From the NCBI GenBank assembly GCA_011772475.1, contig WVZK01000015.1, positions 16,875-63,527 on the forward strand: a stretch of 46,653 bases of DNA. Direction: 5' to 3'. The notes under the pieces were generated by a model. It ran no database searches. It was not told the origin of the DNA and saw nothing but the letters and a program-made list of their open reading frames with translations. This stretch comes from Candidatus Aminicenantota bacterium. Lineage in GTDB: Bacteria > Acidobacteriota > Aminicenantia > Aminicenantales > Aminicenantaceae. How positions within the stretch are numbered: position 1 is the first letter of the stretch; each line of letters starts with the position of its first letter. The translations under genes were made by a program, and so were the position numbers. Of the stretch, positions 1 to 9,167 are shown piece after piece.

Positions 1-1281
1 AGGGCTTATCTGGGCCAGAAGTTTATAGGTTTCCTCTGCTTTTTCATATTGTTTTGCTTGCTCAGAGGCCTGAGCTAAATAATAATTTGTCTTTATATCC
101 TTAGGCTTCTCTTTTGCGGCTTCAACAAAGGCCGTGATGGCTTCCTCAAACTGTTTAAGCTCTATCCTACATAAGCCAAGACGATAATAACCTTCCCAGG
201 GCTCTTCAGGTTTTAAGTCGAGGTAGTTTTGGTAAGCTTCAACAGCCTTGTCAAGCTCCTTAAGCTCTGTAAAGGCATTTCCCGTATAAAAATGAGCATC
301 TTTATAGTCAGGATTGAGTTCGACTGCCTTTTGCAGCGGTGGGATTGCCTCTTTATACTTCCCTAGCCTTAGATAAACGATTCCTAATTGATAATGAGCA
401 TCATCCATGTTGTTATCTAATTCGATCACTTTTTGGTAGGTTGATGCTGCCTTTTCATAATTTCTTTGCCTATTGTAGACAGATGCCAAAAGAGAGACAG
501 CTTCTATATTCATAGGGCTTAATTCGATAACTTTTTCCAGATAAATTTGTGCTCTCCCAGTCTCATCGAGTAAGGAAGCGACTTTTCCAGCAAGAAAGGC
601 ACCTTCAAAGGTTGCCAGGTAATCCTCATGCTGATAATCTTTGAATTTGATAACGCTTTTTTTCTGCACCCCTTTCATCAAGTTAGAAGGAAGGATGAAT
701 TTCAACCTTCTTTCTAGAAAAATGATCATACCCAGGACATTCCCGTTTACATCAATCAGCGGCGCTCCGTTAAAACTTTGGGGGATAGAGAGAGAAGTTT
801 CTGCAAACCTTTTTGTAGGTTCAATCTCGAGAATATTTCTGACTGTTCCTTCTGAGGCTCCTATCTCTCCTGTTTCATCACCTCCTACCGCATATACTTT
901 TTTTCCTATGTTCAGTTCGTCTGAATTCCCCAAACTGAGAGCAGGAGTTTTGCCCTTGATCTTTAATAAGGCTAAATTCAAGTTTTTATCAACTGCCAAA
1001 ATTCCTTCAATTTTTACCTTCTTCCCTTTAAAATTCTTTCCTTCCATGGATTTTGCTTGACTGACCAACAGATAACTTGTTGCCACAACTCTTTGCTCTA
1101 CTACGAATCCTGAACCTTCAGCGACGGTTTCTTTTTCGTCCCCGAGGACCTTGAGATAAACAACTCCTGTTTGATTTTTTTCAAGTATTTGTTGGGCTTG
1201 TTCAGTTTGAGAAAAGATAAGAGCAGACGTAAAAAAGATAAAAATGAATAAAATTAGCCATTTTGTTTTATTTCCCCTCAC
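1..1281 (-). CDS. Exported trypsin-fold pseudoprotease with TPR repeats (partial at window edge)
   Basis: The reading frame is open from a GTG at 1281 to the window edge (427 codons seen). The GTG has a perfect AAGGAGG six bases upstream. Residues 1-25 form a signal peptide (LILFIFIFFTSALIFSQ). Residues about 38-190 follow the HtrA/trypsin-like fold (GSGFVV, LNLALLKI, FNGAPLIDVNG). The three catalytic positions are replaced: His by Leu71, Asp by Asn102, Ser by Asn171, so it should not cleave. From about residue 215 there are at least five TPR units (for example DAHYQLGIVYLRLGKYKEAI), which normally mediate protein binding. It is probably a periplasmic scaffold or binding protein. The C-terminus is outside the window. 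Confidence 0.85.
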   Translation of the reverse strand, partial: MRGNKTKWLILFIFIFFTSALIFSQTEQAQQILEKNQTGVVYLKVLGDEKETVAEGSGFVVEQRVVATSYLLVSQAKSMEGKNFKGKKVKIEGILAVDKNLNLALLKIKGKTPALSLGNSDELNIGKKVYAVGGDETGEIGASEGTVRNILEIEPTKRFAETSLSIPQSFNGAPLIDVNGNVLGMIIFLERRLKFILPSNLMKGVQKKSVIKFKDYQHEDYLATFEGAFLAGKVASLLDETGRAQIYLEKVIELSPMNIEAVSLLASVYNRQRNYEKAASTYQKVIELDNNMDDAHYQLGIVYLRLGKYKEAIPPLQKAVELNPDYKDAHFYTGNAFTELKELDKAVEAYQNYLDLKPEEPWEGYYRLGLCRIELKQFEEAITAFVEAAKEKPKDIKTNYYLAQASEQAKQYEKAEETYKLLAQISP

Positions 1282-1338
1282 TATGACCTCCTTGTTGAAA
1301 TCATGAGCTTTATATATGAAAGAAAAAAGCCAAAGATA

Positions 1339-1367
1339 AATTTACACATTGAGGAATATTCTGTCAA
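1339..1367 (-). promoter_or_regulatory. Sigma70-type promoter for the TPR pseudoprotease gene
   Basis: On the minus strand TTGACA (1362-1367) is followed after 17 bases by TAAATT (1339-1344). This gives a leader of roughly 50 bases to the GTG at 1281. Assigned by consensus only. Confidence 0.5.
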
Positions 1368-1502
1368 ATCTTATCTGTTGAATTGACAAAATTTTAACAC
1401 TCGAGTAGCCTGAAAAAGTGAAATTGCTGTGAAAATAATCCAAATGAAGCATTTTGCTACACTGCTTTGTTTTGCCTTCTCTGCTTTTGTAACTTCAATG
1501 AT

Positions 1503-2003
1503 ATGAAAAATACTAGAAAAATTCTTCTCGTATATTTGCTAATTCTCTTCGGGATTATCGTTTGGCTCGGGATTATTTTCCTGGCTCCCTATTTGAAAAG
1601 CCAATCTTCTGGTTTGCAGGCATTTTGCTATGGCATTTTCTCTCCCCTTTGTCATCAAAACCCAACGCGCTCTTTTATCTTCCTAGGTTACCCTCTTGGC
1701 GTATGCGCTCGTTGTCTAGGTATCTATTTTGGGTTCTTGGCAGGAACCGGGCTCTATCCCTTCTTGAGAAAGTTCTCAAATCTTACTCTGCCCAGAGCTA
1801 GAATTTTTATCTTGATATCGCTACCCATAGTAATTGATGCCACAGGAAATTTCCTGCGTCTCTGGATGACACCCAACTGGCCGCGCTTTACGACAGGGTT
1901 CATCTGGGGAACCATCTTACCATTTTATTTCATAACTGGCTTAGCAGATTATTTTGTCAGAGAAAAGCGGACAGAAGATTTTTCACCTGAAAATATCTCT
2001 TGA
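1503..2003 (+). CDS. DUF2085 family membrane protein
   Basis: A small integral membrane protein of about 166 residues. It carries the DUF2085 signature: CHQNPTRSF, then GYPLGVCARCLGIYFG, with the paired cysteines of that family. An N-terminal membrane segment (LLVYLLILFGIIVWLGIIF) and three further hydrophobic stretches are visible. The function of the family is not established; its conserved His/Cys residues suggest metal binding (inference). The frame also opens at a TTG at 1467, but the extra residues are Cys/Phe rich and unlike the family start, so I place the start at ATG 1503. Neither start has a clear Shine-Dalgarno site. It is followed 55 bases later by another membrane protein gene on the same strand. 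Confidence 0.8.
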   Translation: MKNTRKILLVYLLILFGIIVWLGIIFLAPYLKSQSSGLQAFCYGIFSPLCHQNPTRSFIFLGYPLGVCARCLGIYFGFLAGTGLYPFLRKFSNLTLPRARIFILISLPIVIDATGNFLRLWMTPNWPRFTTGFIWGTILPFYFITGLADYFVREKRTEDFSPENIS

Positions 2004-2058
2004 AAATAAAACATGAATCAAAATAGAATTAGGAAGAGCAAACTGAGAAGGAGGAAGG

Positions 2059-2583
2059 ATGGATAATCAAAAATCAGCAATGTTTTCCTCAGCTTTGATC
2101 GCTGGTGCTGCCGCCGGCGTTCTCTCTGGAATCCCGTTTATTAATTGTCTTTGCTGCCTCTGGATAATAGGAGGAGGCATGCTCGCTGCCCATCTGCTTG
2201 CCAAAAGTTCCTCTGTTGTTTTGAGTGCCGGCGACGGAGCAATTGTGGGTGTTTTTACAGGAATAGTGGCTGCTGTGGTCAGAGCGTTCGTTAACATACC
2301 TTTTCACTCTTTCAACATAGAATTTTTTAAGAAAATGGCTGAAGGTCTTGCCGATTATGGAGGCGAAATGCCTTCTGGATTTGAGGGTTTTTTTGAAAGT
2401 GGAGCCACTCAATTAACCGTTGCAGGATTTTTAATCGGGCTTATGGTCTCAGCTGTCATTCTGTCTGGTTTAGGTGCGTTAGGCGGGATCATCGGGGTTT
2501 CTCTTTTCGGGAAAAAACCTAAACTAGACAAAATTGAAGGAGTCATAGATGTTCCTAAAGACACAGGTGATAGTCAATCCTGA
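2059..2583 (+). CDS. Small Gly/Ala-rich integral membrane protein
   Basis: A 174-residue protein with about four hydrophobic segments (near 9-30, 34-49, 61-78 and 117-148) that are rich in Gly and Ala. It has a short charged C-terminal tail. The start is supported by GGAGGAAGG just before ATG 2059. The overall look resembles small bacterial DUF-type membrane proteins, but I cannot name the family. The last 35 bases overlap the start of the downstream lipid kinase gene, so the two are very likely translationally coupled. That context hints at a membrane or lipid-related role; this is inference only. Confidence 0.75.
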   Translation: MDNQKSAMFSSALIAGAAAGVLSGIPFINCLCCLWIIGGGMLAAHLLAKSSSVVLSAGDGAIVGVFTGIVAAVVRAFVNIPFHSFNIEFFKKMAEGLADYGGEMPSGFEGFFESGATQLTVAGFLIGLMVSAVILSGLGALGGIIGVSLFGKKPKLDKIEGVIDVPKDTGDSQS

Positions 2584-3484
2584 ATCTAATCAAGGCAAGA
2601 CAAGAAAACACTGGAAGCAGATTAAGGAAGGCCTGAAGAGTTTTCTAAAAGAATTTAAATACGAATTCACCGAAAAGCCATTACAAGCAACTGAAATATC
2701 AAGGGAGGCCATTAAAGAAGGCACAGAATTGATTGTTGGAGTCGGTGGCGATGGAACCATGAATGAAATCGCCAATGGTTTTTATGAGAATCAAAAAATT
2801 ATAAATCCAGTAGTATCTCTGGGGATCGTGCCTTCTGGGAGTGGGTGTGATTTTACCAAGAGTTTGAATATTCCTCATGGATTCAAGAATGCCTTGAAAG
2901 TTATAACCCAAGCTCCTTCCTCTTTGATAGATGTGGGAAGTGCGAAGTTTAAGGGTCATTCTGGAAAAGAGGAAGAAAGATTTTTTGTCAATGTCGCTGA
3001 TTTTGGGATAGGTGGAGAAGTAGTCAGAAAGGTGAATCAGAGCAGAATGAGGCGTAAGGCGTCTTCTTACCTGAGATGCCTAATCTCCACCTTCATCGCT
3101 TACAAAAACAAAAAGCTGAGGTTAAAGATAGATGATGAGGAACTTCCTATCGATGAATACATGATCGGAGCGATTTCAAACGGGAGGATTTTTGGCAAAG
3201 GAATGAAAATAGCCCCAAATGCTAAGCTGGATGATGGGTTTTTTGATATTGTTCTGGTGAAAGGGATGAAGATGTTAGAATTTTTCAGGAATGCCTGGAA
3301 GATCTATACTGGAACTCACCTGTCCCATCCCAAGATATCGTTGATTCGCGGCAGAAAAATAGAGGCTTTTGCTGAAGATGATAAGAATGATGTCCTTATA
3401 GAGATTGACGGAGAGCAAGTGGGTATCTTACCGGCAACGTTTGAAATTATCCCGCGAAATTTCCTGGTCAAAGGCTATTTGTAA
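2549..3484 (+). CDS. Diacylglycerol kinase family lipid kinase (YegS/DgkB-like)
   Basis: This 311-residue enzyme has the DAGK catalytic domain: an N-terminal VIVNPESNQG, the ATP-binding GGDGT at 66-70 followed by MNEIANG, and PSGSGCDF at 95-102. The C-terminal lobe has the family FGKGMKIAPNAKLDDGFFD motif. Members phosphorylate diacylglycerol, sphingosine-like or related lipids at the inner membrane using ATP; the exact substrate cannot be read from sequence. Length is typical. ATG 2549 is preceded by GAAGGAG and lies inside the 3' end of the upstream membrane protein gene, so the pair forms a coupled transcript. Confidence 0.92.
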   Translation: MFLKTQVIVNPESNQGKTRKHWKQIKEGLKSFLKEFKYEFTEKPLQATEISREAIKEGTELIVGVGGDGTMNEIANGFYENQKIINPVVSLGIVPSGSGCDFTKSLNIPHGFKNALKVITQAPSSLIDVGSAKFKGHSGKEEERFFVNVADFGIGGEVVRKVNQSRMRRKASSYLRCLISTFIAYKNKKLRLKIDDEELPIDEYMIGAISNGRIFGKGMKIAPNAKLDDGFFDIVLVKGMKMLEFFRNAWKIYTGTHLSHPKISLIRGRKIEAFAEDDKNDVLIEIDGEQVGILPATFEIIPRNFLVKGYL

Positions 3485-3515
3485 AAAAGCAACCTGTACC
3501 CTTTTATTTGCTTTT
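3485..3515. terminator. Bidirectional terminator-like hairpin between convergent genes
   Basis: AAAAGCAA (3485-3492) pairs with TTGCTTTT (3508-3515), with an A-run before and a T-run at the end of the stem. It sits exactly between the ends of the lipid kinase and the lytic transglycosylase genes and touches the latter's stop codon. Confidence 0.5.
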
Positions 3516-4116
3516 ACTTATCGGATTTATCCGATGTCTTGTTGGACGAATAAAGATAATGACAGTTTGTAAAAACTACTCTTCCTGAAGAATCTTGATA
3601 TTTATAGACTTTCGTTTTTGTTTTTATGATTGACTTTGGGTATGAAGCCATCACTTTTTCAATATAATTTCTTGTCTCTGGATAAGGAGGAATTCCTCCG
3701 TACCTTTTTACTGCTGTTTGACCGGCGTTATAAGCTGCCAGGACAAACCTTGTTCTCCTGTTATAAAGGTTAATCAAATCCTTAAGGTATCTTACCCCGC
3801 CTTCGATATTATCTCGAGGCTCAAACGGATTTCCTACACCATATACTCTAGCTGTTTCAGGCATTAATTGCATAAGCCCTAAAGCTCCTTTGGAGGAGAC
3901 ACAGTAGGGATCATAATCTGACTCGGTGCGAATTATGGAATGAATAAGAGAGGCTTCCAAACGGTATTTTTCAGCAATCTCTTTGATTATTTTATCAAAT
4001 TTTTTATTTTGTCGAGGCTTTTCCTGAGAATCCGCTTCTAAAGGAAACAAAAAAATAATCAGCAGGATTATGAAAGACGCAAAAATCTTCGATTTAAAGT
4101 GTTTTTGCTGTTTCAT
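3514..4116 (-). CDS. Lytic transglycosylase (SLT/GH23 domain)
   Basis: A 200-residue exported murein hydrolase that would cleave glycan strands with formation of 1,6-anhydro-muramic ends. Residues 1-30 form a signal peptide. The SLT domain (about 40-155) shows the catalytic Glu65 in IIRTESDYDP, then SSKGALGLMQLMPETA, and AYNAG at 128-132, all in family order. After the domain comes a short VYKYQDSSGRVVFTN stretch like the DUF4124 motif, and a Ser/Lys-rich tail. It is a small single-domain member, shorter than Slt70. The 177-base gap from alaS holds an inverted-repeat element, so it may have its own transcript. Confidence 0.92.
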   Translation of the reverse strand: MKQQKHFKSKIFASFIILLIIFLFPLEADSQEKPRQNKKFDKIIKEIAEKYRLEASLIHSIIRTESDYDPYCVSSKGALGLMQLMPETARVYGVGNPFEPRDNIEGGVRYLKDLINLYNRRTRFVLAAYNAGQTAVKRYGGIPPYPETRNYIEKVMASYPKSIIKTKTKVYKYQDSSGRVVFTNCHYLYSSNKTSDKSDK

Positions 4117-4200
4117 AATTCTTTTTTAACCTGCAGGAATACTTATAATGTCAAAATCCTAAGATTATTTCAATCCTCTTTCGGGATGATATTTCTTGCT

Positions 4201-4290
4201 AAAAGGGGGGTAGACCACTTTTTCTGCAAGAAAGAGGACAATTTCAACTCGACGACAACATGCAAGAAAAAAGTAACCTGTCCCCTTTTT
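4201..4290. repeat. Imperfect inverted-repeat (REP/MITE-like) element
   Basis: Arms at 4201-4228 and 4261-4290 are inverted copies sharing AAAAGGGG, ACTTTTT and TGCA blocks, with a 32-base centre. The arms resemble those of the element at 9205-9340 (GGGG, A/T, CAGGT, then a T-run and TGC). No coding capacity. Confidence 0.55.
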
Positions 4291-4293
4291 CAA

Positions 4294-6999
4294 CTATTTG
4301 ATCTTCTTATCCAGGATAGAATAACTCTTTTTTAAGGCATCGTCCAATTTCTTGGTCTTTGCACCTCCTGCTTGAGCAAAATCAGGACGGCCTCCCCCGC
4401 CACCGCCTATGACAGAAGCTATCTCCTTGATTAATTCATTCGCTTTAACTCGCTCTGTTAAATCCTTGGTCACCGCAATTACCATAAAAGCCTTTTGCCC
4501 TGATTCAGTTCCCAGGATTATAATCCCTGAGCCTATCTTCTGCTTAAGGGAATCAGCCAGCCCTCTGAGCTCGGATGTATTTAAACCGTCCGCCCTTCTA
4601 GCAAGGACGGATATTCCTTTTACTTTTCTAACATCTCGGACCTTAACCTCCGCTTTATCTCGCTCTTTTATCTTCGCTTTGCCCTTTATTTTTTCCTCTT
4701 CGAGTTCTATCTTTCCGTATTTTAGGTGAGCAAATTTTTGCCGAAGCTGCTTGTTTTCCTTCTCTTTTTCTTTTAGGGAATCCATAAGTTTTCCAATCTG
4801 AGTGAGCACCTCTTTTTTAGGGGAACTTAAGACTTTCTGCACTTCGTCCACGAGCTCTTCAGTTTCCTGGACGTGCTTCAATGCTTCTTCTCCTGTTAAC
4901 GCCTCAATCCTTCTCATGCCAGCAGCAATACTGGACTCTGAGATAATCTTGAACAAACCTAGTTGAGCAGTTGAGTGGACATGAACCCCACCGCAGAGTT
5001 CCTTGCTGAAATCGTTAATTACGACCATTCGCACCCGTTCACCGTATTTTTCTTCAAAAATGGCCACTGCACCCTCTTTTAATCCCTGCTCGATGGTTGT
5101 TATTTTTGTTTTCACTTCGATGTTTTCTCTTATTTTTTCGTTGACGAGTTGCTCAATTTGTTTCAATTCAGAACTGCTTAGAGGAGCAAAATGTGTAAAA
5201 TCGAACCTGAATCTTGCGTCTGAAACGAGTGATCCCGTCTGTTTAACGTGATCACCCAAAATTTGTCTTAAAGAAGCGTGAAGAAGATGGGTAGCTGTAT
5301 GATTATTGCTTATGGCCTTGCGCCTCGAAACGTCTATGGCTGCTTCCACGCTATCATTTACCTTTATTCTCCCCGAAATAACTTTTACTTTATGGGCTAT
5401 GAGTTCGGGAATCGGACAGTATGTATCCTCTACTACAGCTGAAAAATGAGGATTCTTTAAGATTCCTGAATCGCCAATTTGTCCGCCGGCCTCTGCATAA
5501 AAGGGTGTCTGATTGAGAAAGGTTTCTCCTTGTTCACCTTGGCTAAGTTCTTGGACTTTCTCACCATTTTTTATAAGAGCAATGGTCTTGGCCTCTAAAA
5601 CTTTCTCCTTTTCATACCCAACGTAGCGAGGGCTCAGGTCTTTCAGCTCTTCGTATATTTTCACTCCCTTCTGTTGTGCCTCACCTTTCCACGCCAGGCG
5701 TGCTCGCTGGCGCTGCTCGTTTAATTCCTTGTAAAAACTCTTCTCGTCAACACTCAAGTTTTTCTCTTCTGCTAGTTCTTTAGAAAGATCGAGGGGAAAG
5801 CCAAAAGTGTCATAAAGCTTGAAGACCTTTGATCCAGGGAGCTTTATTTTTCCCTCCTTCTTAGCTTCTTCGATGTATTGGTTGAAGGTCCGGAGTCCAG
5901 AGGAAAGGGTCAGAGAGAAGCGGTTTTCTTCTGACTGGCAGACTTTTGAGATAAAATTTGTAGATGCAAGGAGCTCGGGGTAGGAATCTTTCATGATATC
6001 ACTCACAATCCCCACAAGCTTATACAGGAAAGGTTCTTGTATTCCTATTAAATTCCCGTGGCGAAAGGCTCTACGAATCAATCTCCGCAGTACGTATCCT
6101 CTCCCCTCGTTAGAGGGCATTATGCCGTCTGCGACTAAAAATGTTAATGCTCTTACGTGGTCAGCAATTATTCTTACAAATATATCTTCTTCATCGTGAG
6201 AGGGATATTCTCTTTGGGATCGATTGGAGATTGCTTCGATAAGGGGAAGGAAGAGGTCTGTATCGAAATTATTCTTTTTTCCGAGAAGAGCTGTAGCTAC
6301 TCTTTCAAGCCCCATCCCTGTATCAATCGACGGGGAAGGCAAAGGATGTAGCTTTCCTTTTTCGTCTTGGTCGTACTGCATAAAAACTAAATTCCACAGC
6401 TCTAAAAAGCGGTCGCTCCCCTTCTCTATCAGCGTAGATGGCTCCCCTTTTTCGAGCTCAGGACCCAAGTCATAATGAATTTCTGAACAGGGGCCGCAGG
6501 GGCCTGTATCTCCCATGGCCCAATAATTATCTTTCTTCCCGAAGCAAAATATCCTGTCAGAGGTAAGCCCGATATCCTCCTTCCAAATCTTATATGCTTC
6601 GTCGTCCTTCTCGTATACCGAGACATAGATATCATCCTTTTTTAATTTGAAAACCTCTGTGATGAGTTCCCATGCATATTCTACGGCTTCTTTTTTGAAA
6701 TAATCCCCAAAAGAAAAATTTCCCAGCATCTCGAAAAAAGTATGGTGCTTGTTTGTTTTTCCTACCTGCTCCAAGTCATTGTGTTTTCCGCTTACTCGCA
6801 AGCACTTTTGAACAGAAGCTGCTCTCTTGTAGCTTCTTTTCTCGAGTCCCAGGAATATATTTTTAAATTGGTTCATTCCGGCATTGGTAAAAAGAATTGT
6901 AGGATCGTCCTTAGGAAGGAGAGAAGAACTCTTGATTATTTTATGTTTCTTTTTGGCGAAGAAGTCTAGAAAGGCTTCTCTTATCTGCTGAGCCTTCAT
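4294..6999 (-). CDS. alaS: Alanine--tRNA ligase
   Basis: A full-length 901-residue class II synthetase that charges tRNA-Ala in the cytoplasm. The N-terminal catalytic core is clear (IREAFLDFFAKKKHKII, TNAGMNQFKNIFLG, GDTGPCGPCSEIHYD, DTGMGLERVA). It is followed by the editing domain with the zinc motifs NHTATHLLHA and CGGVHVHST, a coiled-coil linker (about 715-765) and the C-Ala domain ending in the Gly run GGGGGGRPDFAQAGG. It starts 8 bases after the pilT stop, with no obvious Shine-Dalgarno site, so it probably depends on coupling to pilT. No T-box leader was seen. Confidence 0.98.
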   Translation of the reverse strand: MKAQQIREAFLDFFAKKKHKIIKSSSLLPKDDPTILFTNAGMNQFKNIFLGLEKRSYKRAASVQKCLRVSGKHNDLEQVGKTNKHHTFFEMLGNFSFGDYFKKEAVEYAWELITEVFKLKKDDIYVSVYEKDDEAYKIWKEDIGLTSDRIFCFGKKDNYWAMGDTGPCGPCSEIHYDLGPELEKGEPSTLIEKGSDRFLELWNLVFMQYDQDEKGKLHPLPSPSIDTGMGLERVATALLGKKNNFDTDLFLPLIEAISNRSQREYPSHDEEDIFVRIIADHVRALTFLVADGIMPSNEGRGYVLRRLIRRAFRHGNLIGIQEPFLYKLVGIVSDIMKDSYPELLASTNFISKVCQSEENRFSLTLSSGLRTFNQYIEEAKKEGKIKLPGSKVFKLYDTFGFPLDLSKELAEEKNLSVDEKSFYKELNEQRQRARLAWKGEAQQKGVKIYEELKDLSPRYVGYEKEKVLEAKTIALIKNGEKVQELSQGEQGETFLNQTPFYAEAGGQIGDSGILKNPHFSAVVEDTYCPIPELIAHKVKVISGRIKVNDSVEAAIDVSRRKAISNNHTATHLLHASLRQILGDHVKQTGSLVSDARFRFDFTHFAPLSSSELKQIEQLVNEKIRENIEVKTKITTIEQGLKEGAVAIFEEKYGERVRMVVINDFSKELCGGVHVHSTAQLGLFKIISESSIAAGMRRIEALTGEEALKHVQETEELVDEVQKVLSSPKKEVLTQIGKLMDSLKEKEKENKQLRQKFAHLKYGKIELEEEKIKGKAKIKERDKAEVKVRDVRKVKGISVLARRADGLNTSELRGLADSLKQKIGSGIIILGTESGQKAFMVIAVTKDLTERVKANELIKEIASVIGGGGGGRPDFAQAGGAKTKKLDDALKKSYSILDKKIK

Positions 7000-7007
7000 T
7001 TATAAAT

Positions 7008-8141
7008 TTATTCGTCTGGTTCAACTTTTGTCATTTCTTTTTCCATTTCTTCGAGGGCAACATCTCCAGTAGATTGGACTCCAGCAGCTCTTAGTTTAAA
7101 GTCATTCGGACTTGAGGAATACTGCAATCCCAGGTCAAAAGTGATAAGGTTGTCCTTATATAGTTGATATATAGATTGGTCGAATGTTTGCATCCCATAC
7201 TGAGAAACTCCGGCTGCAATAGCCTCCCTTATTTGACCAATTTTTTCCTTTCTTGTAATGCATTCCTGAATAAAAGGAGTATTTATCAGTACTTCTACTG
7301 CTGGTACTCTTCCCTTGCCATCTGCTCGAGGAATAAGTCTCATAGAAATTACCGCTTTTAAGATGCTTGCGAGCTGAAACCTGACTTGCTTCTGGCTATA
7401 AGGAGGGAAAATTGTGACTATGCGGTTTATCGTTTCTGGCGCGTCCAGAGTGTGGAGAGTACTGAAAACCAGGTGCCCTGTTTCGGCGGCAACAAGAGCA
7501 GTTTCTATCGTATCTAGGTCTCTCATTTCTCCCACAAGAATTACGTTAGGGTCTTCCCTCAGAGCAGCCCTGAGGCCTCTGGCAAAGCTCGTTACATCTA
7601 CCCCAACTTCTCTCTGACTGATCGTGCATTTTTTATCTCTATGCAGATATTCTATAGGGTCTTCTATGGTAATAATATTTTCTGATCGGTTCGTGTTGAT
7701 GTGGTCAATCATTGCTGCCAGCGTAGTTGTTTTTCCGCTTCCAGTAGTCCCAGTTGCAATAACCAACCCTCGCTGTTCCATTGAGATATCCTCCAAGACA
7801 TCAGGCAATAACAGGTCCTTAATAGATCTTGGTTCTAAAGGAATGATTCTCATGGCAATAGCCAAGGATCCTCTTTGTCTAAAAATGCTTCCCCTGAATC
7901 TACCAAACCCAGGAAAACTATAGGCCAGATCTATGTCTAAATTCTGTTCCAAGGCGGCCTTCTGAGCGCCTGTCGTGATTTGCTCGCAAAGGTCTTTAGT
8001 GTGCATTGGGGTTAATCTCGGGAATTGACTCAGAGGTTTTAGAACTCCGCTGACTCGAAGAATGGGATGATTTCCTGGCTTCAAGTGAAGGTCAGAAGCG
8101 TCGCTTTCAATCGCAATTTTTAGCAGCTCATCTATTTTCAT
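7008..8141 (-). CDS. pilT: Type IV pilus retraction ATPase PilT
   Basis: A 377-residue hexameric secretion-type ATPase that powers pilus retraction at the inner membrane base. Visible are Walker A GTTGSGKT (131-138), the Asp box (IITIEDPIEY), Walker B ILVGEMRD (201-208) and the His box STLHT (227-231). The N-terminal PAS-like region begins DELLKIAIESDASDLHL, as in PilT. The C-terminal stretch after about 345 is an acidic tail. GGAG stands before ATG 8141. It lies between the aminotransferase and alaS in one likely operon; no other pilus gene is in the window. Confidence 0.95.
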   Translation of the reverse strand: MKIDELLKIAIESDASDLHLKPGNHPILRVSGVLKPLSQFPRLTPMHTKDLCEQITTGAQKAALEQNLDIDLAYSFPGFGRFRGSIFRQRGSLAIAMRIIPLEPRSIKDLLLPDVLEDISMEQRGLVIATGTTGSGKTTTLAAMIDHINTNRSENIITIEDPIEYLHRDKKCTISQREVGVDVTSFARGLRAALREDPNVILVGEMRDLDTIETALVAAETGHLVFSTLHTLDAPETINRIVTIFPPYSQKQVRFQLASILKAVISMRLIPRADGKGRVPAVEVLINTPFIQECITRKEKIGQIREAIAAGVSQYGMQTFDQSIYQLYKDNLITFDLGLQYSSSPNDFKLRAAGVQSTGDVALEEMEKEMTKVEPDE

Positions 8142-8171
8142 TTTCCGTACTCCTTAAATATTTAGTTTTGC

Positions 8172-9098
8172 TTACACATACGTTAGCCAATTATATTTAT
8201 CTTTCCTTTCTCCATTAATATAAGCGAAAAATTCATCCTGGAGCCGTTTGACTACTGGGCCTCTTTTGCCGCTTCCGATGGTTATTTTATCTACGGATCT
8301 AATGGGCGTTATTTCCGCCGCTGACCCAGTGAAAAAAACTTCATCAGCGATATAGAGCATCTCTCTCGGAATGGTTTCTTCAACTAGGGTAATGCCTAAA
8401 TCCTTGGCCAGGCAGATTACCGTATCCCTTGTGATGCCAGGCAGAATGGAAGAAGATAGAGGCGGAGTGTGAATTTTCCCATTCATCACGATGAATATAT
8501 TCTCTCCGCTACCCTCAGAAATGTGCCCCCTTACGTTGAGCGCGATTCCCTCTACATAACCCTCTAACAGGGCCTCCATTTTTATCAGCTGAGAGTTCAT
8601 GTAGTTTGCTCCGGATTTTGCTAGGGCTGGAAAGGTATTAGGGGCCATCCTCTGCCATGTAGAAACTTTAACGTCTACGCCGTTCTCTAAAGCTTTCTCG
8701 CCTAAATATTGTCCCCATTCCCAGACAAGTATAGCACAGTCAATCGGATTGGGGAAAGGATCCACTCCTAAGGTACCATATCCTCTGTAGACAACCGGCC
8801 TGATATAGCAAGCCTTAAGCTTATTTGCCCTTATCGTTTCAATAACAGCTTTTTCGAATTCTTCCTGAGTAAACGGGATTTCCATGCGGTACATTTTACA
8901 GGAGTTATAAAGCCTTTTTATGTGAGCGCTATTCCGAAGAATAGCGGGCCCTTTAGGAGTATCATAGGCTCGGAACCCTTCAAAAAGAGAGCTTCCATAA
9001 TGAATAACATGGGAAGCGATATGAATATTAGCCTCTTTCCAGGGAACTATTTTGCCGTTCATCCAAACCATACCATTTTTTTCATTAAAAGGGCTCAT
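8172..9098 (-). CDS. ilvE: Branched-chain amino acid aminotransferase (class IV PLP)
   Basis: A 308-residue fold-type IV aminotransferase, expected to interconvert Val, Leu and Ile with their 2-oxo acids using glutamate and PLP. It shows the N-terminal [29 protein letters not shown], Arg in FRAYD, the PLP lysine K161 in [12 protein letters not shown], and the C-terminal cofactor region [27 protein letters not shown]. This matches the IlvE type I pattern. A good Shine-Dalgarno AAAAGGAG precedes ATG 9098. It is the first gene of a minus-strand run with pilT and alaS, with a promoter candidate upstream. Confidence 0.94.
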   Translation of the reverse strand: MSPFNEKNGMVWMNGKIVPWKEANIHIASHVIHYGSSLFEGFRAYDTPKGPAILRNSAHIKRLYNSCKMYRMEIPFTQEEFEKAVIETIRANKLKACYIRPVVYRGYGTLGVDPFPNPIDCAILVWEWGQYLGEKALENGVDVKVSTWQRMAPNTFPALAKSGANYMNSQLIKMEALLEGYVEGIALNVRGHISEGSGENIFIVMNGKIHTPPLSSSILPGITRDTVICLAKDLGITLVEETIPREMLYIADEVFFTGSAAEITPIRSVDKITIGSGKRGPVVKRLQDEFFAYINGERKDKYNWLTYV

Positions 9099-9167
9099 GC
9101 ATTACTCCTTTTAATAATTACGTTATGATATTTAATTGATGTGCCTGCAGTTTGAATTAGCGACTTC

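Noticed and set aside
641-1060. Plus-strand frame of 139 codons
   Set aside because: It lies wholly antisense to the TPR pseudoprotease, which has motifs and a strong start.
1383-1411. TTGACA at 1383 as a promoter for the DUF2085 gene
   Set aside because: The hexamer 17 bases on is TAGCCT, a poor -10, and nothing better lies in range.
4099-4335. Plus-strand frame of 78 codons between the transglycosylase and alaS
   Set aside because: It runs through the inverted-repeat element and into alaS; no Shine-Dalgarno and no recognisable motif.
7000-7007. T-box leader for alaS
   Set aside because: Only 8 bases separate pilT and alaS, so there is no room for a leader.
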